The position numbers were made by a program, and so were the translations under genes. From contig NC_014315.1 of assembly GCF_000143085.1 (NCBI RefSeq), positions 1,301,001 through 1,365,000 on the forward strand: a stretch of 64,000 nucleotides of DNA. The letters run 5' to 3'. Shown here piece after piece: positions 35,499-45,800 of this stretch. The number at the start of each line of letters is the position of its first letter. Position 1 is the stretch's first letter. Source of the DNA: Nitrosococcus watsonii C-113. Lineage in GTDB: Bacteria; Pseudomonadota; Gammaproteobacteria; Nitrosococcales; Nitrosococcaceae. The notes beneath the pieces are model-generated. The model saw nothing but the letters and a program-made list of their open reading frames with translations, did no database searches and had not been told where the DNA came from.

Positions 35499-35594
35499 TT
35501 AACCGCCTGCTATCATTTTAATGATGACAATCAACACCCCCGTTAGGATAAACCCCGAAACAATAGTGCCTGGAATAGAATCTAATGGGTTCAT
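35499..35594 (-). CDS. Unannotated 31-residue membrane peptide
   Basis: An ATG at 35594 follows AAGGGAG at a normal distance and opens a 31-codon frame ending at TAA. The peptide begins MNPLDSIPGT and consists mainly of one hydrophobic helix (IVSGFILTGVLIVIIKM) with a Gly-Gly end. It is transcribed with the PuuD-like gene 32 bases downstream. Small single-helix peptides beside membrane heme proteins often act as accessory subunits. That role is inference; it is too short to be found by usual gene callers. Confidence 0.5.
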   Translation of the reverse strand: MNPLDSIPGTIVSGFILTGVLIVIIKMIAGG

Positions 35595-35698
35595 TCTTTT
35601 CTCCCTTGTTCATGGATTAACGGCAGCTTCCTTACAAGTTAGCAATTTACCATGGTAGCTGCCAGCCATGTAAAATTCCTCTGCACGAAGAACGTAGC

Positions 35699-37324
35699 CT
35701 AGCGGCATCCTAGCGTTAGAGTCCAATAGCGCCCATAGGTGCTCCTTCCTTGATAGGCATAGCCGACACCCAATTCGCAGTAATTGGCATTTAAGAGATT
35801 ACGCCGATGTCCGGGGCTATTCATCCAGCCAGCGAGTACTGCTTGGGGCGAGGAATACCCAGCGGCGACATTTTCTCCTGCCGTGCGGAACCGATAACCC
35901 GCATCGGCCATCCGCGTAAATGGGCTTGAACCGTCCGAGCCCGTATGGCTGATAAAATTGTTCTGGGCCATGTCCTTGGAGTGTTCCTTTGCGGCAGTAA
36001 CAAGAGCACTATGGACCTTCAGGGAAGCGAGATTATATTTTTGCCGCTCTTGGTTAATCAGCTTGATAAGCTCCCGCTCGGCGGGAAGAAGATTCTGGCT
36101 ATCGGTAGTGTCGTTATTATTAGCAGCCTCCGTTGCTTCAATGGTGATTTGGGTGGAATCTTGGCTATTTTCATTGTCGATGACTGTCAGGGTAACTACA
36201 TGCGCCCCTGGCGTGTCGTAAGTATATTGGAGCTTTGGACCGGTAATAATTTGGCCGTTATCAAATTCCCAAAGATAGTGTTGAATAAATCCATCCGCAT
36301 CCTGGCTATTGCTGCCATCAAGCGTGACGGTGAGCGGCAAGGAGCCTTTCCGAGGATTGGCATTAACTACTGCCTGCGGGGGTTGGTTAAAGGAAGGTCC
36401 GGCGGTGTTTATTTTAAAAGCGGTCATTTTGGCGACGTTTTGGCCGATGTTGACATTACTCGCAATAAAAACGGGGTCTTCATCCCCAAAGGCGGTGGGA
36501 GCTTTCAGGATGTCTAACCCGTGAGCCCCGTTTTTTAGGGAGCGAACAAGTGCGATTTCATCCTCTGAATCATGATCGAAATCACCCACGGCAAGACCAT
36601 CCGGTATAATATCACTACCGAGGTCGCTATAACTAAGTAACGGTGGTCCGAGGCTATCGGAAAGAGAAGAGGGAGGTGAGTAAATTTCTACTCTAACCGT
36701 GCCGTTTCCATTTTTTTGGGCGATGACCAACTCGCTTTTGCTGTTACCCGCCATATCACCAGCGCTGAGGCCAATGATGTTATTGCCAATATTCGCAGCG
36801 CCCGCAATTGCCAAAGCATTCCCCCAGCGGCGGGTGGGAAGATCGTAAATGATGAGTTGATGGCTCCCATTTTGAAGGCGCTTAATGATAGCTAGCTCTT
36901 TCTCAGGATCGGAATCGCAATCGCAGAGGGTAGCAAATTGGACATTTCTCTCCAGAGATCTATCATCCGCCAGCAAGTGGAAGGACAAGGCGCCATCTTC
37001 CGGCTTGACTGTATAAAGATAAAGGCCGTTACTTCCAAAACTTCCATCCGTGAGGAAAATAAATTCATCGCCTGTTGTTCCGTTGATATTTCCGGCTGCG
37101 AGGCTTGCAACATTTCCAAAAATCTGGACATCTTGAAAAAGCTTAGCCTCTAATCTGTTTTTGGGGGCAAGCGGAGGTGTATATACTTGAAGCGTTAGTC
37201 CCTGTCCATTAGCGTTATTTTTTATGATAGCTAATTTCTCTTCTATGGCAAAAGCGACCGTTGATAAGGAGCATAACGTTGATATCAAGAACGCGAAGCA
37301 AAGCATTTTTCGATGGAGATACAT
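35699..37324 (-). CDS. Secreted FG-GAP/PKD/CAP-domain protein
   Basis: The product is 541 residues with a signal peptide (KMLCFAFLISTLCSLSTVAFA). Residues about 30-310 contain repeated FG-GAP/VCBS-like units with DxDxDxE-type calcium-binding stretches (GDFDHDSEDEIALVRSL, AGDMAGNSKSELVIAQ). A PKD domain follows (PPQAVVNANPRKGSLPLTVTLDGS, HYLWEFDNG). The last 130 residues form a CAP/SCP domain (LINQERQKYNLASLKVHSAL, HSKDMAQNNFISHTG, GENVAAGYSSPQAVLAGWMNSPGHR). It looks like a cell-surface or extracellular protein. The combination is unusual; the role is unknown. Confidence 0.85.
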   Translation of the reverse strand: MYLHRKMLCFAFLISTLCSLSTVAFAIEEKLAIIKNNANGQGLTLQVYTPPLAPKNRLEAKLFQDVQIFGNVASLAAGNINGTTGDEFIFLTDGSFGSNGLYLYTVKPEDGALSFHLLADDRSLERNVQFATLCDCDSDPEKELAIIKRLQNGSHQLIIYDLPTRRWGNALAIAGAANIGNNIIGLSAGDMAGNSKSELVIAQKNGNGTVRVEIYSPPSSLSDSLGPPLLSYSDLGSDIIPDGLAVGDFDHDSEDEIALVRSLKNGAHGLDILKAPTAFGDEDPVFIASNVNIGQNVAKMTAFKINTAGPSFNQPPQAVVNANPRKGSLPLTVTLDGSNSQDADGFIQHYLWEFDNGQIITGPKLQYTYDTPGAHVVTLTVIDNENSQDSTQITIEATEAANNNDTTDSQNLLPAERELIKLINQERQKYNLASLKVHSALVTAAKEHSKDMAQNNFISHTGSDGSSPFTRMADAGYRFRTAGENVAAGYSSPQAVLAGWMNSPGHRRNLLNANYCELGVGYAYQGRSTYGRYWTLTLGCR

Positions 37325-37682
37325 GGAAATCCTCTTGAATTTAGAAAAAAACTTTTAATAGTTTTATGGATGATACGTATTGTGGTTGGCGCGATCTAAT
37401 TCAGGCGCTGGAGGCAATAATAAAGCAAATAATAGGCTACCCATAACTTGGTGACTTTTCCCCTGTATTCCACGAGTCTAAAGATTGACTACGGCAGCCA
37501 ATAGAGTCGCTATTTAGCGACGAATTATTGCTAATACCCAGAAAATCTTCTGCTGCTAGTGTCTAGTTTCTGGGGCTAATAAAAGGTTGCTGGCGGGAAA
37601 GCCTTCCTTTGGGATCTCTCTTCAGACTCTTTTTGGGTTACCGATAAATTCCACGGAAATGGATAACGTAAAGTAGGCCCCC
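37325..37682. other. Intergenic region between divergent genes
   Basis: This 358-base gap separates the secreted CAP-domain protein gene (minus) and the Ycf46-like gene (plus) and should contain both promoters. No open frame with family resemblance and no clear terminator or strong repeat was seen. Confidence 0.45.
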
Positions 37683-39161
37683 ATGAGCGATCACTACGAT
37701 ATCGAACTGCTGATTAAATCTCACATTCCCATCATCGTGATTGAGACTCATGAAGAGCTGCGTGCGGTAGATTTGCTCATGCAAATTGCGCGGCGCCTAG
37801 CTAAACCGACCTTTAAATGGAGCGTGACGGAGGGCCTGCAACGTATGGATTTGGATTATGCTCCTCAACGCCATAACAGCAAGCCCCTTGACGTATTGCA
37901 GCATATTAAGGCGGTTTCTTCGCCGGGCCTTTTCATTCTTGCGGATTTTCATCCTTATTTGGACGATCCGTTCCATGTGCGCCTGTTGAAGGATATCGCC
38001 TTAACCGCTGAAACTCGGAGCCATACGCTAGTATTGTTGAGCCATCGTCTCAATATTCCGCCAGAATTACACAAGTTCTCAGCTCGTGCTGTGCTAACCT
38101 TGCCAAACCCATCGGAATTAGACAATCTCGTGCGGGAAGTCGCCAGGGAATGGTCCCGCAAGCACAACGGTAAACCGGTTAAAGCTGATCCCCAGGCGCT
38201 GCGGATGCTGGTGAGTAATTTATCGGGTTTGAGTTACAAGGATGCTAAACGTTTGGCTCGCAATGGAATCTTTAATGATGGAGCAGTGACCCGCCTCGAT
38301 TTGCAACGGGTGATGAAGGCGAAGTACGAGCTTCTCAATCAAGCAGGGGTGCTTACCTTTGAGTATGAGAGCGCGCGTTTTGCTGATATTGGCGGTTTCA
38401 AGCGGCTTAAGCATTGGTTGGAACAGCGCCGCGACCCCTTAATAAGCGGCCCCCAGCCTTCTCCGTTGGCAGTACCCAAGGGGATTTTATTATTAGGGGT
38501 GCAAGGATGTGGAAAAAGTTTGGCGGCAAAGGTGGTCGCGGGGGCGTGGGGGATTCCCTTGTTGCGGCTCGATTTTGGCGCACTTTATAATAAATTTTTT
38601 GGCGAGACCGAGCGCAACCTGCGCGAGTCTCTCAACATGTCTGAAGCGATGGCGCCTTGTGTGCTATGGATTGATGAGATTGAAAAGGGGGTATCCACGG
38701 AGGGTTCGGACAATGCTACTTCCCGCCGCGTGCTGGGGACTTTATTAACCTGGCTGGCGGAGAAAAAAGCGCCGGTATTTATGGTCGCAACGGCCAATGA
38801 TATCGAGGCCCTGCCGCCGGAACTGATCCGCAAAGGCCGTTTTGACGAGATATTTTTTGTGGATTTACCGGATCAGACAGCCCGGGAAACGATTTTCCGT
38901 ATCCATCTAGCCAAGCGAAATGCAGACATGACCGTGATTGACATTCCCCATCTGGCCACCATGAGTGAGGGGTTTTCCGGTGCGGAAATCGAACAGGTGG
39001 TTGTTTCTGCTTATTATTCCACCCATGCTCAAAGTTCCGTTCTCGATACCCAGTCCATTGCCGCGGAAATTGCTTTAACCCGACCGCTATCGGTCACGAT
39101 GGCAGAGAGGATCGCCTACTTGCGGTCGTGGGCGGTCGAACGAACCGTACCTTGTGATTAG
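37683..39161 (+). CDS. Ycf46-like AAA+ ATPase
   Basis: The 492-residue protein has a degenerate N-terminal NTPase-like region ([34 protein letters not shown]) and a full AAA+ module in the second half: Walker [16 protein letters not shown], Walker [12 protein letters not shown], sensor and Arg-finger region [19 protein letters not shown]. The layout matches Ycf46 of plastids and cyanobacteria, whose partner is not settled. The alpha/beta hydrolase gene begins 11 bases downstream, suggesting co-transcription. Confidence 0.88.
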   Translation: MSDHYDIELLIKSHIPIIVIETHEELRAVDLLMQIARRLAKPTFKWSVTEGLQRMDLDYAPQRHNSKPLDVLQHIKAVSSPGLFILADFHPYLDDPFHVRLLKDIALTAETRSHTLVLLSHRLNIPPELHKFSARAVLTLPNPSELDNLVREVAREWSRKHNGKPVKADPQALRMLVSNLSGLSYKDAKRLARNGIFNDGAVTRLDLQRVMKAKYELLNQAGVLTFEYESARFADIGGFKRLKHWLEQRRDPLISGPQPSPLAVPKGILLLGVQGCGKSLAAKVVAGAWGIPLLRLDFGALYNKFFGETERNLRESLNMSEAMAPCVLWIDEIEKGVSTEGSDNATSRRVLGTLLTWLAEKKAPVFMVATANDIEALPPELIRKGRFDEIFFVDLPDQTARETIFRIHLAKRNADMTVIDIPHLATMSEGFSGAEIEQVVVSAYYSTHAQSSVLDTQSIAAEIALTRPLSVTMAERIAYLRSWAVERTVPCD

Positions 39162-39172
39162 CTTCGCGTAGG

Positions 39173-40165
39173 ATGATGCTATTTCGTACCGTGGGAATCA
39201 TACTGGTGGTAGGGTTGTTAACGCTTGTGGCCTGCGCCCCCTACGTTCAGCATTCTCTGGATGAACCGTTGCAAAGCCCCCTGTTGGAGACAGCGCGGTT
39301 TATTACCGCGGATGGCGAAATTCTTCCCGTACGTACCTGGCTGCCGAAAGGGGAGCCCCGTTCCATCGTCATTGGGGTTCATGGCTTTAATGATTACAGC
39401 CGTGCTTTCGCCAAGGTGGGCACGTATTTAGCGCAACAAGGAGTTGCTGTTTATGCCTATGATCAGCGGGGCTTTGGCGCCACGCGGCAGCGGGGGAAGT
39501 GGCCAGGTGTGGAATTGCTTGTCAAGGATCTCCGCGCCTTTATCCGGGCCGTGGGCACCCGCCATCGAAATCGCCCCCTTTATCTGCTAGGCGAAAGCAT
39601 GGGGGGAGCCGTTGCCATGGTGGCTTTGGCGGGTCCTGAGGCGCTCTTGGTGGATCGTTTGATCCTAGTTGCCCCGGCAGTTTGGGGCGGGCAAAGTCTG
39701 AATAGTTGGTACCGATCACTGCTCTGGGTGTCTGCCCATACGTTGCCCTGGTTGAAGCTCACTGGAAGTAGTTTGAAAATTAAAGCTTCGGATAATAGGG
39801 AGATGCTAAAACGAATGCGTGCTGATCCCCTGATTATCAAGGAAACCCGAATCGATGCCCTTTATGGCATGGTTCAGCTTATGGATAAGGCCCGGAAGGT
39901 TATTCCCCAACTTCATATGCCTACGCTGGTGTTATATGGAGGCCGAGATCAAGTGATTCCTGAACGGCCCATTTGCCATCTCTTGGAGGAGCTTCCAGGT
40001 CCCCACTCGGTGGCTTTTTATCCCGCAGGCTACCATATGCTATTGCGGGACCGAGAGGCTGAGCGGGTCTGGCAAGACTTGGTGGCATGGTTACAGGTAC
40101 CGGTTCGGATGTTAAATTCTCGCATTCCCGCCAGGTGCCTGCCGCTGCTGGCTCAAACCGGTTAA
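39173..40165 (+). CDS. Alpha/beta hydrolase (monoacylglycerol lipase-like) lipoprotein
   Basis: The 330-residue product starts with a lipoprotein signal (IILVVGLLTLVACAP, Cys21). It then shows IVIGVHGFNDYSRAF for the oxyanion hole, AYDQRGFGATRQRG, the nucleophile elbow LLGESMGGAVA (Ser about 142), the acid region LVLYGGRDQVIP and the catalytic His in AGYHMLLRD. This is the lysophospholipase/monoacylglycerol lipase class. As a lipoprotein it would act on lipids at the membrane. It is 11 bases downstream of the Ycf46-like gene. Confidence 0.9.
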   Translation: MMLFRTVGIILVVGLLTLVACAPYVQHSLDEPLQSPLLETARFITADGEILPVRTWLPKGEPRSIVIGVHGFNDYSRAFAKVGTYLAQQGVAVYAYDQRGFGATRQRGKWPGVELLVKDLRAFIRAVGTRHRNRPLYLLGESMGGAVAMVALAGPEALLVDRLILVAPAVWGGQSLNSWYRSLLWVSAHTLPWLKLTGSSLKIKASDNREMLKRMRADPLIIKETRIDALYGMVQLMDKARKVIPQLHMPTLVLYGGRDQVIPERPICHLLEELPGPHSVAFYPAGYHMLLRDREAERVWQDLVAWLQVPVRMLNSRIPARCLPLLAQTG

Positions 40166-40260
40166 GAAATCGTGGGGCCGATAAATTGCTTGCAGGGAAC
40201 TCACCCTGGCATAATTTATTTATTTACCGGAAATTAAGAGAGAAATTTGGAGAATAGACT

Positions 40261-40806
40261 ATGCGCGCTAGTGGAACTTTAGCTCCTGAGTGGAAGGTAG
40301 CCCAATGGTTTAATACCCAGCAGCCGTTGCAGCTCGCTGACCTTCGAGGGAAGGTCGTGGTGATGCACGCTTTTCAAATGCTTTGCCCCGGGTGTGTAGT
40401 ACATGGTTTGCCCCAGACCCAGAAAATTTATAATGTTTTTGACGCCAATGAAGTCGTGGTGGTGGGTTTGCATACGGTGTTCGAGCACCATGAGGTCATG
40501 ACTCCCCAGGCGCTTGAAGTTTTTATTCATGAATATCGTTATACCTTTCCCATCGGCGTCGATCAGCCAGATGGGCAATCAGGGTTGCCACTGACGATGC
40601 GCGCCTATGGAATGCAGGGGACTCCTAGCCTGATCTTGATTGATCATAAAGGCCGTCTTCGCAAGCATAGTTTTGGCCGCGACGACGATATCCAGGTAGG
40701 GGCGGATATTGCGACCCTGATTAGTGAAGCGAAAGCGGCGCCTCTAGCCGAAGCGGAGAACGCTGGCGGCAATGCTGGTTGCGATGAGGACAAGTGCACG
40801 GCCTAG
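40261..40806 (+). CDS. TlpA/AhpC-like redoxin with CxxC
   Basis: The 181-residue thioredoxin-fold protein shows LRGKVVVMHAFQMLCPGCVVHGLPQ with Cys42 and Cys45 in a CPGC active site, followed by the peroxiredoxin-like VVVVGLHTVFEHHE and GTPSLILIDHKGRLRKHSFGRDDD. The C-terminus adds GCDEDKC, a second cysteine pair. There is no signal peptide, so it is cytoplasmic. It may reduce disulfides or peroxides; the redox partner is unknown. Confidence 0.85.
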   Translation: MRASGTLAPEWKVAQWFNTQQPLQLADLRGKVVVMHAFQMLCPGCVVHGLPQTQKIYNVFDANEVVVVGLHTVFEHHEVMTPQALEVFIHEYRYTFPIGVDQPDGQSGLPLTMRAYGMQGTPSLILIDHKGRLRKHSFGRDDDIQVGADIATLISEAKAAPLAEAENAGGNAGCDEDKCTA

Positions 40807-40843
40807 CTCGCGGGTGGCAGGGGGACGCTAGGGTGAGAGGTCT

Positions 40844-42028
40844 TTATACCCTTGAAGCAGCGCGGATGCGGGCAGCAGCCATACGCGCTCCCGCGATATT
40901 GCGGGCAGCAGGCCCCAGTTCAAGTTCGGCGAGAGGGCCTGTCACGAAAATCCCCTCGGTCCAGCGTAGGTGGGAATCCACAAGAGGGTAATTATCTGTA
41001 TGCACGGGTAAACCCAGTTCGGCAATGGCTTTTTCTAGCCATTTTCCGCCGGGACGCTGGCGACCAAAGCCGGTGGCAAGGACGACTCTGTCAGTGATGA
41101 GCGGGTCGGCCCGTTTATTCAAGTAAAGCCGCAGGCTTTGATTTCGGTTTAGGGTAGCTCCTGTTATTTGATCGTGGATAAGCTGAATTCGCTCTTCCCT
41201 AAGAGCACGCCATAATTGCCGTGCTATGTCCAAGGGAACTGAGCCTCGGTGGCGAGCCTTATCAATAAGGCGGCGGCGCAAGGAGAAGTCCCGTATTTGC
41301 CGAAAATTATTTAGTTTTTTGGGACCCAGCCAGCCGGGATCGCTGTCAAAGGCGTGAATCCGTAGTGAGTGGCGCATGAGAAGCATAACGGGGCTGGAGG
41401 ATTGCTTGCTTGCGGTAATAGCAAACTGAATGGCGCTTAGTCCCCCGCCCACGACTACCAGGTGTTTTTCCTGAAGAGTTGGCAGGGGATTGGGATCATA
41501 GAGATGTTGTAGGGGGGAGTCTTTTCTTTTGAAGGGCTTGGCCCAGTCTGGCCAATGGGGCTGTTCTCCTGCCCCCATGGCGAGAATGAGATAGCGGGCG
41601 TGAAGGGGTCCTAGGGATGTTTCCACCGTAAATTGGGGAAGAGAAGGGCGGGACAGCCCTTCCGCCCGGGCTGAAAGGAGCCGCTGGTCAAGCTGGTATT
41701 CATGGATAAGCGCTTCGCAGTGAGCCCGAAATAACTCTAAAGAGGGACGATAGTGGGGAAGCATAAAGTCCTGGTGATGAGCCCCTTCTGGCTGCGGGCG
41801 TTGAAGGGCGAAGCGATGCAGATGGAGGGGATCGGGATGTAAATGGTGGACTCCCGGTGATCGCAGATAGGACATGCCTGTCCGCTGAGTGTATTGTTGC
41901 CAGCGCGCCAGCAGGTGATGGTGAGGGTCAATAATGGTGATATCCGCGGCAGCCACCCCTTCCTCCCGTAGAGCAATTGCGCTGCAAGTACCGTGGATTC
42001 CACCACCGATAACAAGCCATTTATCCAT
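40844..42028 (-). CDS. FAD/NAD(P)-binding oxidoreductase (YdhS/lysine hydroxylase-like)
   Basis: The start at 42028 gives about 394 residues that open with the dinucleotide motif WLVIGGGIHGTCSA. An earlier in-frame start adds about 20 residues before this Rossmann strand and is unlikely. A second dinucleotide motif (HLVVVGGGLSAIQFA) and the late ATGFGRQRPGG region follow. The pattern is that of FAD- and NAD(P)H-dependent enzymes near lysine/ornithine N-hydroxylases and FAD-NAD(P)-binding YdhS. The substrate is unknown. It converges with the redoxin gene. Confidence 0.83.
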   Translation of the reverse strand: MDKWLVIGGGIHGTCSAIALREEGVAAADITIIDPHHHLLARWQQYTQRTGMSYLRSPGVHHLHPDPLHLHRFALQRPQPEGAHHQDFMLPHYRPSLELFRAHCEALIHEYQLDQRLLSARAEGLSRPSLPQFTVETSLGPLHARYLILAMGAGEQPHWPDWAKPFKRKDSPLQHLYDPNPLPTLQEKHLVVVGGGLSAIQFAITASKQSSSPVMLLMRHSLRIHAFDSDPGWLGPKKLNNFRQIRDFSLRRRLIDKARHRGSVPLDIARQLWRALREERIQLIHDQITGATLNRNQSLRLYLNKRADPLITDRVVLATGFGRQRPGGKWLEKAIAELGLPVHTDNYPLVDSHLRWTEGIFVTGPLAELELGPAARNIAGARMAAARIRAASRV

Positions 42029-42202
42029 TATCCATAGACTGAGCAAAAACCTTGATTTTATCCTGAGTGCTCCGCTCCCCGCTAGCACACGCCGGGAGCA
42101 ATAATAAGTGCCTATCGGCGGAAACCTGGGCTCGCGTTATACTTAGCAAAATTTGCTGTGCTGTACGGCAAGCTGTTTTACCTATAATGTAAGGAATACC
42201 CT

Positions 42203-43471
42203 ATGGCTTATGACAAAATCTCCCTTCCCTCCGATGGCCAGCCTATTACCGTTAAGGAGGACTTTAGTCTTGAAGTTCCCGCCCGCCCGCTCATTCCTTT
42301 TATTGAAGGCGATGGGATTGGGGTGGATATCACCCCGGTGATGCGCCAAGTCGTCGATAAAGCAATTGCCGTGGCCTATGGGGGGGAGCGCTCCCTGGCC
42401 TGGACCGAGGTCTATGCGGGGGAAAAGGCAACACGCGTGTACGGCACTGATGAATGGCTGCCAGCGGAGACCTTGGATGCCTTGCGACAATTCGTGGTGT
42501 CTATCAAAGGCCCCCTTACCACGCCAGTGGGCAAAGGTATCCGTTCTTTAAACGTGGCGATCCGTCAGGTGCTGGATCTCTATGCCTGCATCCGGCCGGT
42601 TCGATATTTTCCAGGGACGCCAAGTCCCTTGGCCGATCCTTCCCGCACCCATATGGTGGTGTTTAGGGAAAACACCGAAGATATCTATGCCGGTATCGAG
42701 TGGCCAGCCCAGTCACCCGAGGCGAAAAAAATTATTGAATTTCTGCGGCAAGAGATGGGCGTGGAAAAAATCCGTTTTCCGGAAAGCTCTGGCATTGGCA
42801 TTAAGCCTGTGTCCCGGGAAGGCTCCCAGCGCCTCATCCGTAAAGCTTTGCAATACGCCATTGATAACGATCGCCGTTCAGTGACTCTGGTGCATAAGGG
42901 TAACATTATGAAGTTTACTGAAGGGGCTTTTTGTGACTGGGGCTATGCGCTGGCTCAGGAAGCTTTTGGCGCCCGCCCCATTGATGGGGGTCCTTGGTGT
43001 GAGTTCACGCCTCCTGAAAGGGGGCATAAAATTATTGTCAAAGACGCCATTGCCGACAACTTTCTGCAACAAATTCTGCTTCGTCCCGAAGAGTATGAGG
43101 TCATTGCGACTCTTAATCTCAATGGAGATTACATCTCCGATGCGCTAGCGGCCCAGGTGGGCGGAATTGGGATGGCGCCGGGGGCGAATATGGGGGATAG
43201 GGTTGCCGTGTTCGAGGCGACCCACGGGACTGCGCCTAAATATGCGGGCCAGGATAGGGTCAACCCCAGCAGCATTATTCTTTCGGGGGAGATGATGTTG
43301 CGCCATCTCGGCTGGAATGAAGCGGCTGATCTGATTATTCAGGGTATTACGGATGCCTTGGCCGCCAGGACGGTGACCTACGACCTGGCCCGATTGATGG
43401 AAGGCGCGACTCAAGTCTCGTGTTCTGGCTTCGGGGAAGCCATTATGAAGCACATGGCAGCTCCTGCTTAG
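42203..43471 (+). CDS. icd: Isocitrate dehydrogenase (NADP+)
   Basis: TCA-cycle enzyme making 2-oxoglutarate from isocitrate. The 422-residue sequence has the substrate serine loop [17 protein letters not shown], the Lys and Tyr active-site regions [13 protein letters not shown], the metal ligands [16 protein letters not shown], and the cofactor loop [18 protein letters not shown] characteristic of NADP+ bacterial Icd. AAGGAA precedes the ATG at 42203. Length is close to that of E. coli Icd. Confidence 0.96.
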   Translation: MAYDKISLPSDGQPITVKEDFSLEVPARPLIPFIEGDGIGVDITPVMRQVVDKAIAVAYGGERSLAWTEVYAGEKATRVYGTDEWLPAETLDALRQFVVSIKGPLTTPVGKGIRSLNVAIRQVLDLYACIRPVRYFPGTPSPLADPSRTHMVVFRENTEDIYAGIEWPAQSPEAKKIIEFLRQEMGVEKIRFPESSGIGIKPVSREGSQRLIRKALQYAIDNDRRSVTLVHKGNIMKFTEGAFCDWGYALAQEAFGARPIDGGPWCEFTPPERGHKIIVKDAIADNFLQQILLRPEEYEVIATLNLNGDYISDALAAQVGGIGMAPGANMGDRVAVFEATHGTAPKYAGQDRVNPSSIILSGEMMLRHLGWNEAADLIIQGITDALAARTVTYDLARLMEGATQVSCSGFGEAIMKHMAAPA

Positions 43472-43487
43472 CTGTTTTTGCTACTCA

Positions 43488-44669
43488 ATGGAAAATAGGG
43501 ACCCGACAGAACAGCAATTGCGTGCCGAAGCCGATGCCCTGTGCCGGGATCATCGCTTCAGGCGGGCCGTGTGGGAATGCTTCCCAGGGTCAGGTCATGA
43601 AAGCATGGGGATGGCGCTCAATACCGCGATCCATCCCCATGATCAGATGCTCATCCATTCATTGCGCCATCACCGCGATCCCAATGCGGCCGTGAGTCAG
43701 TATTACAATGTGGCGCTGCAGCAGTATTTTGCCGCCCAACAGATCCTGCAAGCTTTTTTTCCAAACCCTGAGCCAGATTTCGCTTTTCTAGATTTTGCCT
43801 GTGGATTTGGCCGGTTAGTTCGATTGCTGACCCTCAGCCTGTCCACGACTAATGTCTGGGTTGCGGAAATACAAAAAGATGCCCTTGCTTTTGTCACCCA
43901 AACATTCAATGTTCAGGCGCTGGAGTCCAGTGCCAGTCCGGAGCAATTCCAAGCCGAGCGGCAGTTTGATTTTATTTGGGTGGCTTCTCTATTTTCCCAT
44001 CTACCGCCAGGGCTATTCCAGCGCTGGCTGCAGCGGCTTCTATCCTTGCTGAACCCACGCGGCATTCTTTGTTTCAGCGTCCATGATCAAGTGCTTTTGC
44101 CCGTTGGAGCAAGCTTGCCAGAGACAGAGATTTTGTTTAATCCCCACAGCGAAAATGCTGAACTGAACCCTAAAATTTATGGTACCACCTTTGTTAGCGA
44201 AAGCTTTGTAAGGCATGCCATCCACGAGGTAGGTGGTGAGGATCATCCCTATTTTCGCATTCCTAAGGGTTTGGCCCAGGAGCAGGATCTCTATGTAGTG
44301 GCTAAATCCTCGGTCGTGGATCTGCCAGGGTTGCAAGCCTTTCGTTATGGTCCCTGGGGCTGGGTGGATGAGCGGCGTATTTCAGAGTCCGGTGAATTAT
44401 ACCTGCGTGGCTGGGCTGCCTCTTTGGATGATGGGGCATTGCCTGCCGTTGAGATCAAAGTTAATGGAACCCTTCATCAATGTCCCACCGGATTGCAGCG
44501 CAAGGATGTCCGCCAGGTTTTTGGGGATGATCGGCTAGAGTTCGCAGGCTGGGAGTTTAGCTATCCGCTGGCTAGTCAAGCACGGGAAGCTTGGGTCGAA
44601 GTCACGGCGAGGACGGTTGCTAACGAAAGGGCCTTGCTCTACGTAGGAAGCCTTTCCCGTTCAAGCTGA
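43488..44669 (+). CDS. Class I SAM-dependent methyltransferase with C-terminal beta domain
   Basis: Residues about 95-215 of the 393-residue product form a Rossmann methyltransferase core: FLDFACGFGRLVRLL is the SAM motif I, then WVAEIQKDALAF, FDFIWVASLFSHLPPGLFQRWL and LLNPRGILCFSVH. The C-terminal 120 residues (YGPWGWVDERRISESGELYLRGWAASLD) look like a beta-sandwich domain of unknown role. The protein is read as an O- or C-methyltransferase of unknown substrate. It is 16 bases after icd, so it may share its transcript. Confidence 0.85.
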   Translation: MENRDPTEQQLRAEADALCRDHRFRRAVWECFPGSGHESMGMALNTAIHPHDQMLIHSLRHHRDPNAAVSQYYNVALQQYFAAQQILQAFFPNPEPDFAFLDFACGFGRLVRLLTLSLSTTNVWVAEIQKDALAFVTQTFNVQALESSASPEQFQAERQFDFIWVASLFSHLPPGLFQRWLQRLLSLLNPRGILCFSVHDQVLLPVGASLPETEILFNPHSENAELNPKIYGTTFVSESFVRHAIHEVGGEDHPYFRIPKGLAQEQDLYVVAKSSVVDLPGLQAFRYGPWGWVDERRISESGELYLRGWAASLDDGALPAVEIKVNGTLHQCPTGLQRKDVRQVFGDDRLEFAGWEFSYPLASQAREAWVEVTARTVANERALLYVGSLSRSS

Positions 44670-44732
44670 CCGAACGGCGGGGGATAAAAAATCAACACTC
44701 ATAAAAAAGGTTTGCGGTAGAGGAGCTTCAGC

Positions 44733-45800
44733 ATGAAAATTATACTCATAATACTTGCCCTTGTGCTTATCATTGCCACCCTTACGCCTTTGATTCGACA
44801 GAGCGCATGGTGGATACGAGTCTTTGATTTCCCTCGGCTGCAAATTCTGATTATGGGCTTAGTCGTGTTGGCGGCTTTTTTCTTCTTCTGGGATGTGCAA
44901 AATATTTTTGAAGGGATAACGTTTACTGTTCTCGCGGCGGCGATTCTTGTTCAGAGTTATAACATATTTCCCCACACTTTCTTTGCGGCTAAGCAGGTTC
45001 GCGATACCTCTGCTGACACGCCGGGCAACACGATTTCTTTACTGATCGCGAATGTGTTGATGGATAATCGGAATGTTCAGCGCTTCTTGGCGATAGCGCG
45101 GGAGGCTGACGCTGATATTGTATTGATGTTGGAACCGGATCAATGGTGGGAGGAGCAAGTTCGGGAGTTGGAGGTTAAATATGCTTACACCGTAAAAAAA
45201 CCTTTAGATAACCGCTATGGGATGTTGCTGTATTCCAAATTTGAACTGGTAGCTCCCGAGATAAAGTTTTTGCTTAAAGAAGGGATTCCTTCTATCCATA
45301 CCGAGGTGAAATTGCCTTCAGGCCAGTTAATTCGAATGCATTGCCTTCATCCGGAACCTCCTTCTCCCACGGAAGCCGACACTTCCATATATCGGGATGC
45401 AGAGTTATTGATTGTGGGCAAAGAAGTAAAAAACAGCACTCAGCCGGTGATTGTAGCCGGTGACCTCAATGATGTCGCCTGGTCCTATACCACCACGCTT
45501 TTTCAAAAAACAAGCGGATTACTCGATCCTCGTATTGGTCGCGGGATGTTCAACTCCTACCATGCCAAGCATCCTTTAATACGCTGGCCACTTGACCATC
45601 TTTTTCATTCGGAAGATTTTCTTCTGGTGAGGGTAATCCGGATGCCGGCCTTTGGGTCCGATCATTTTCCTATCTATATTAAGCTTAGCCTTAACTCCAA
45701 TGCCGAGAAATTCCAGGAGTCACCTGAGGAGCCAGACGCCGAAGATAAAGAATTTATAGCGGATACACTCCAAAAAGTAGAGCAAAAACAAACCATTTAA
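44733..45800 (+). CDS. Membrane-anchored endonuclease/exonuclease/phosphatase family protein
   Basis: The 355-residue product has two or three N-terminal hydrophobic segments (IILIILALVLIIATLTPLI, ILIMGLVVLAAFFFFWDV and FTVLAAAILVQSY), followed by an EEP-fold domain: LLIANVLMDNRN, IVLMLEPDQWW, VIVAGDLNDVAW and FGSDHFPIYI with the terminal Asp-His pair. Such membrane-anchored members are often phosphodiesterases of unknown substrate. It overlaps the convergent AI-2E gene by four bases. Confidence 0.87.
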   Translation: MKIILIILALVLIIATLTPLIRQSAWWIRVFDFPRLQILIMGLVVLAAFFFFWDVQNIFEGITFTVLAAAILVQSYNIFPHTFFAAKQVRDTSADTPGNTISLLIANVLMDNRNVQRFLAIAREADADIVLMLEPDQWWEEQVRELEVKYAYTVKKPLDNRYGMLLYSKFELVAPEIKFLLKEGIPSIHTEVKLPSGQLIRMHCLHPEPPSPTEADTSIYRDAELLIVGKEVKNSTQPVIVAGDLNDVAWSYTTTLFQKTSGLLDPRIGRGMFNSYHAKHPLIRWPLDHLFHSEDFLLVRVIRMPAFGSDHFPIYIKLSLNSNAEKFQESPEEPDAEDKEFIADTLQKVEQKQTI

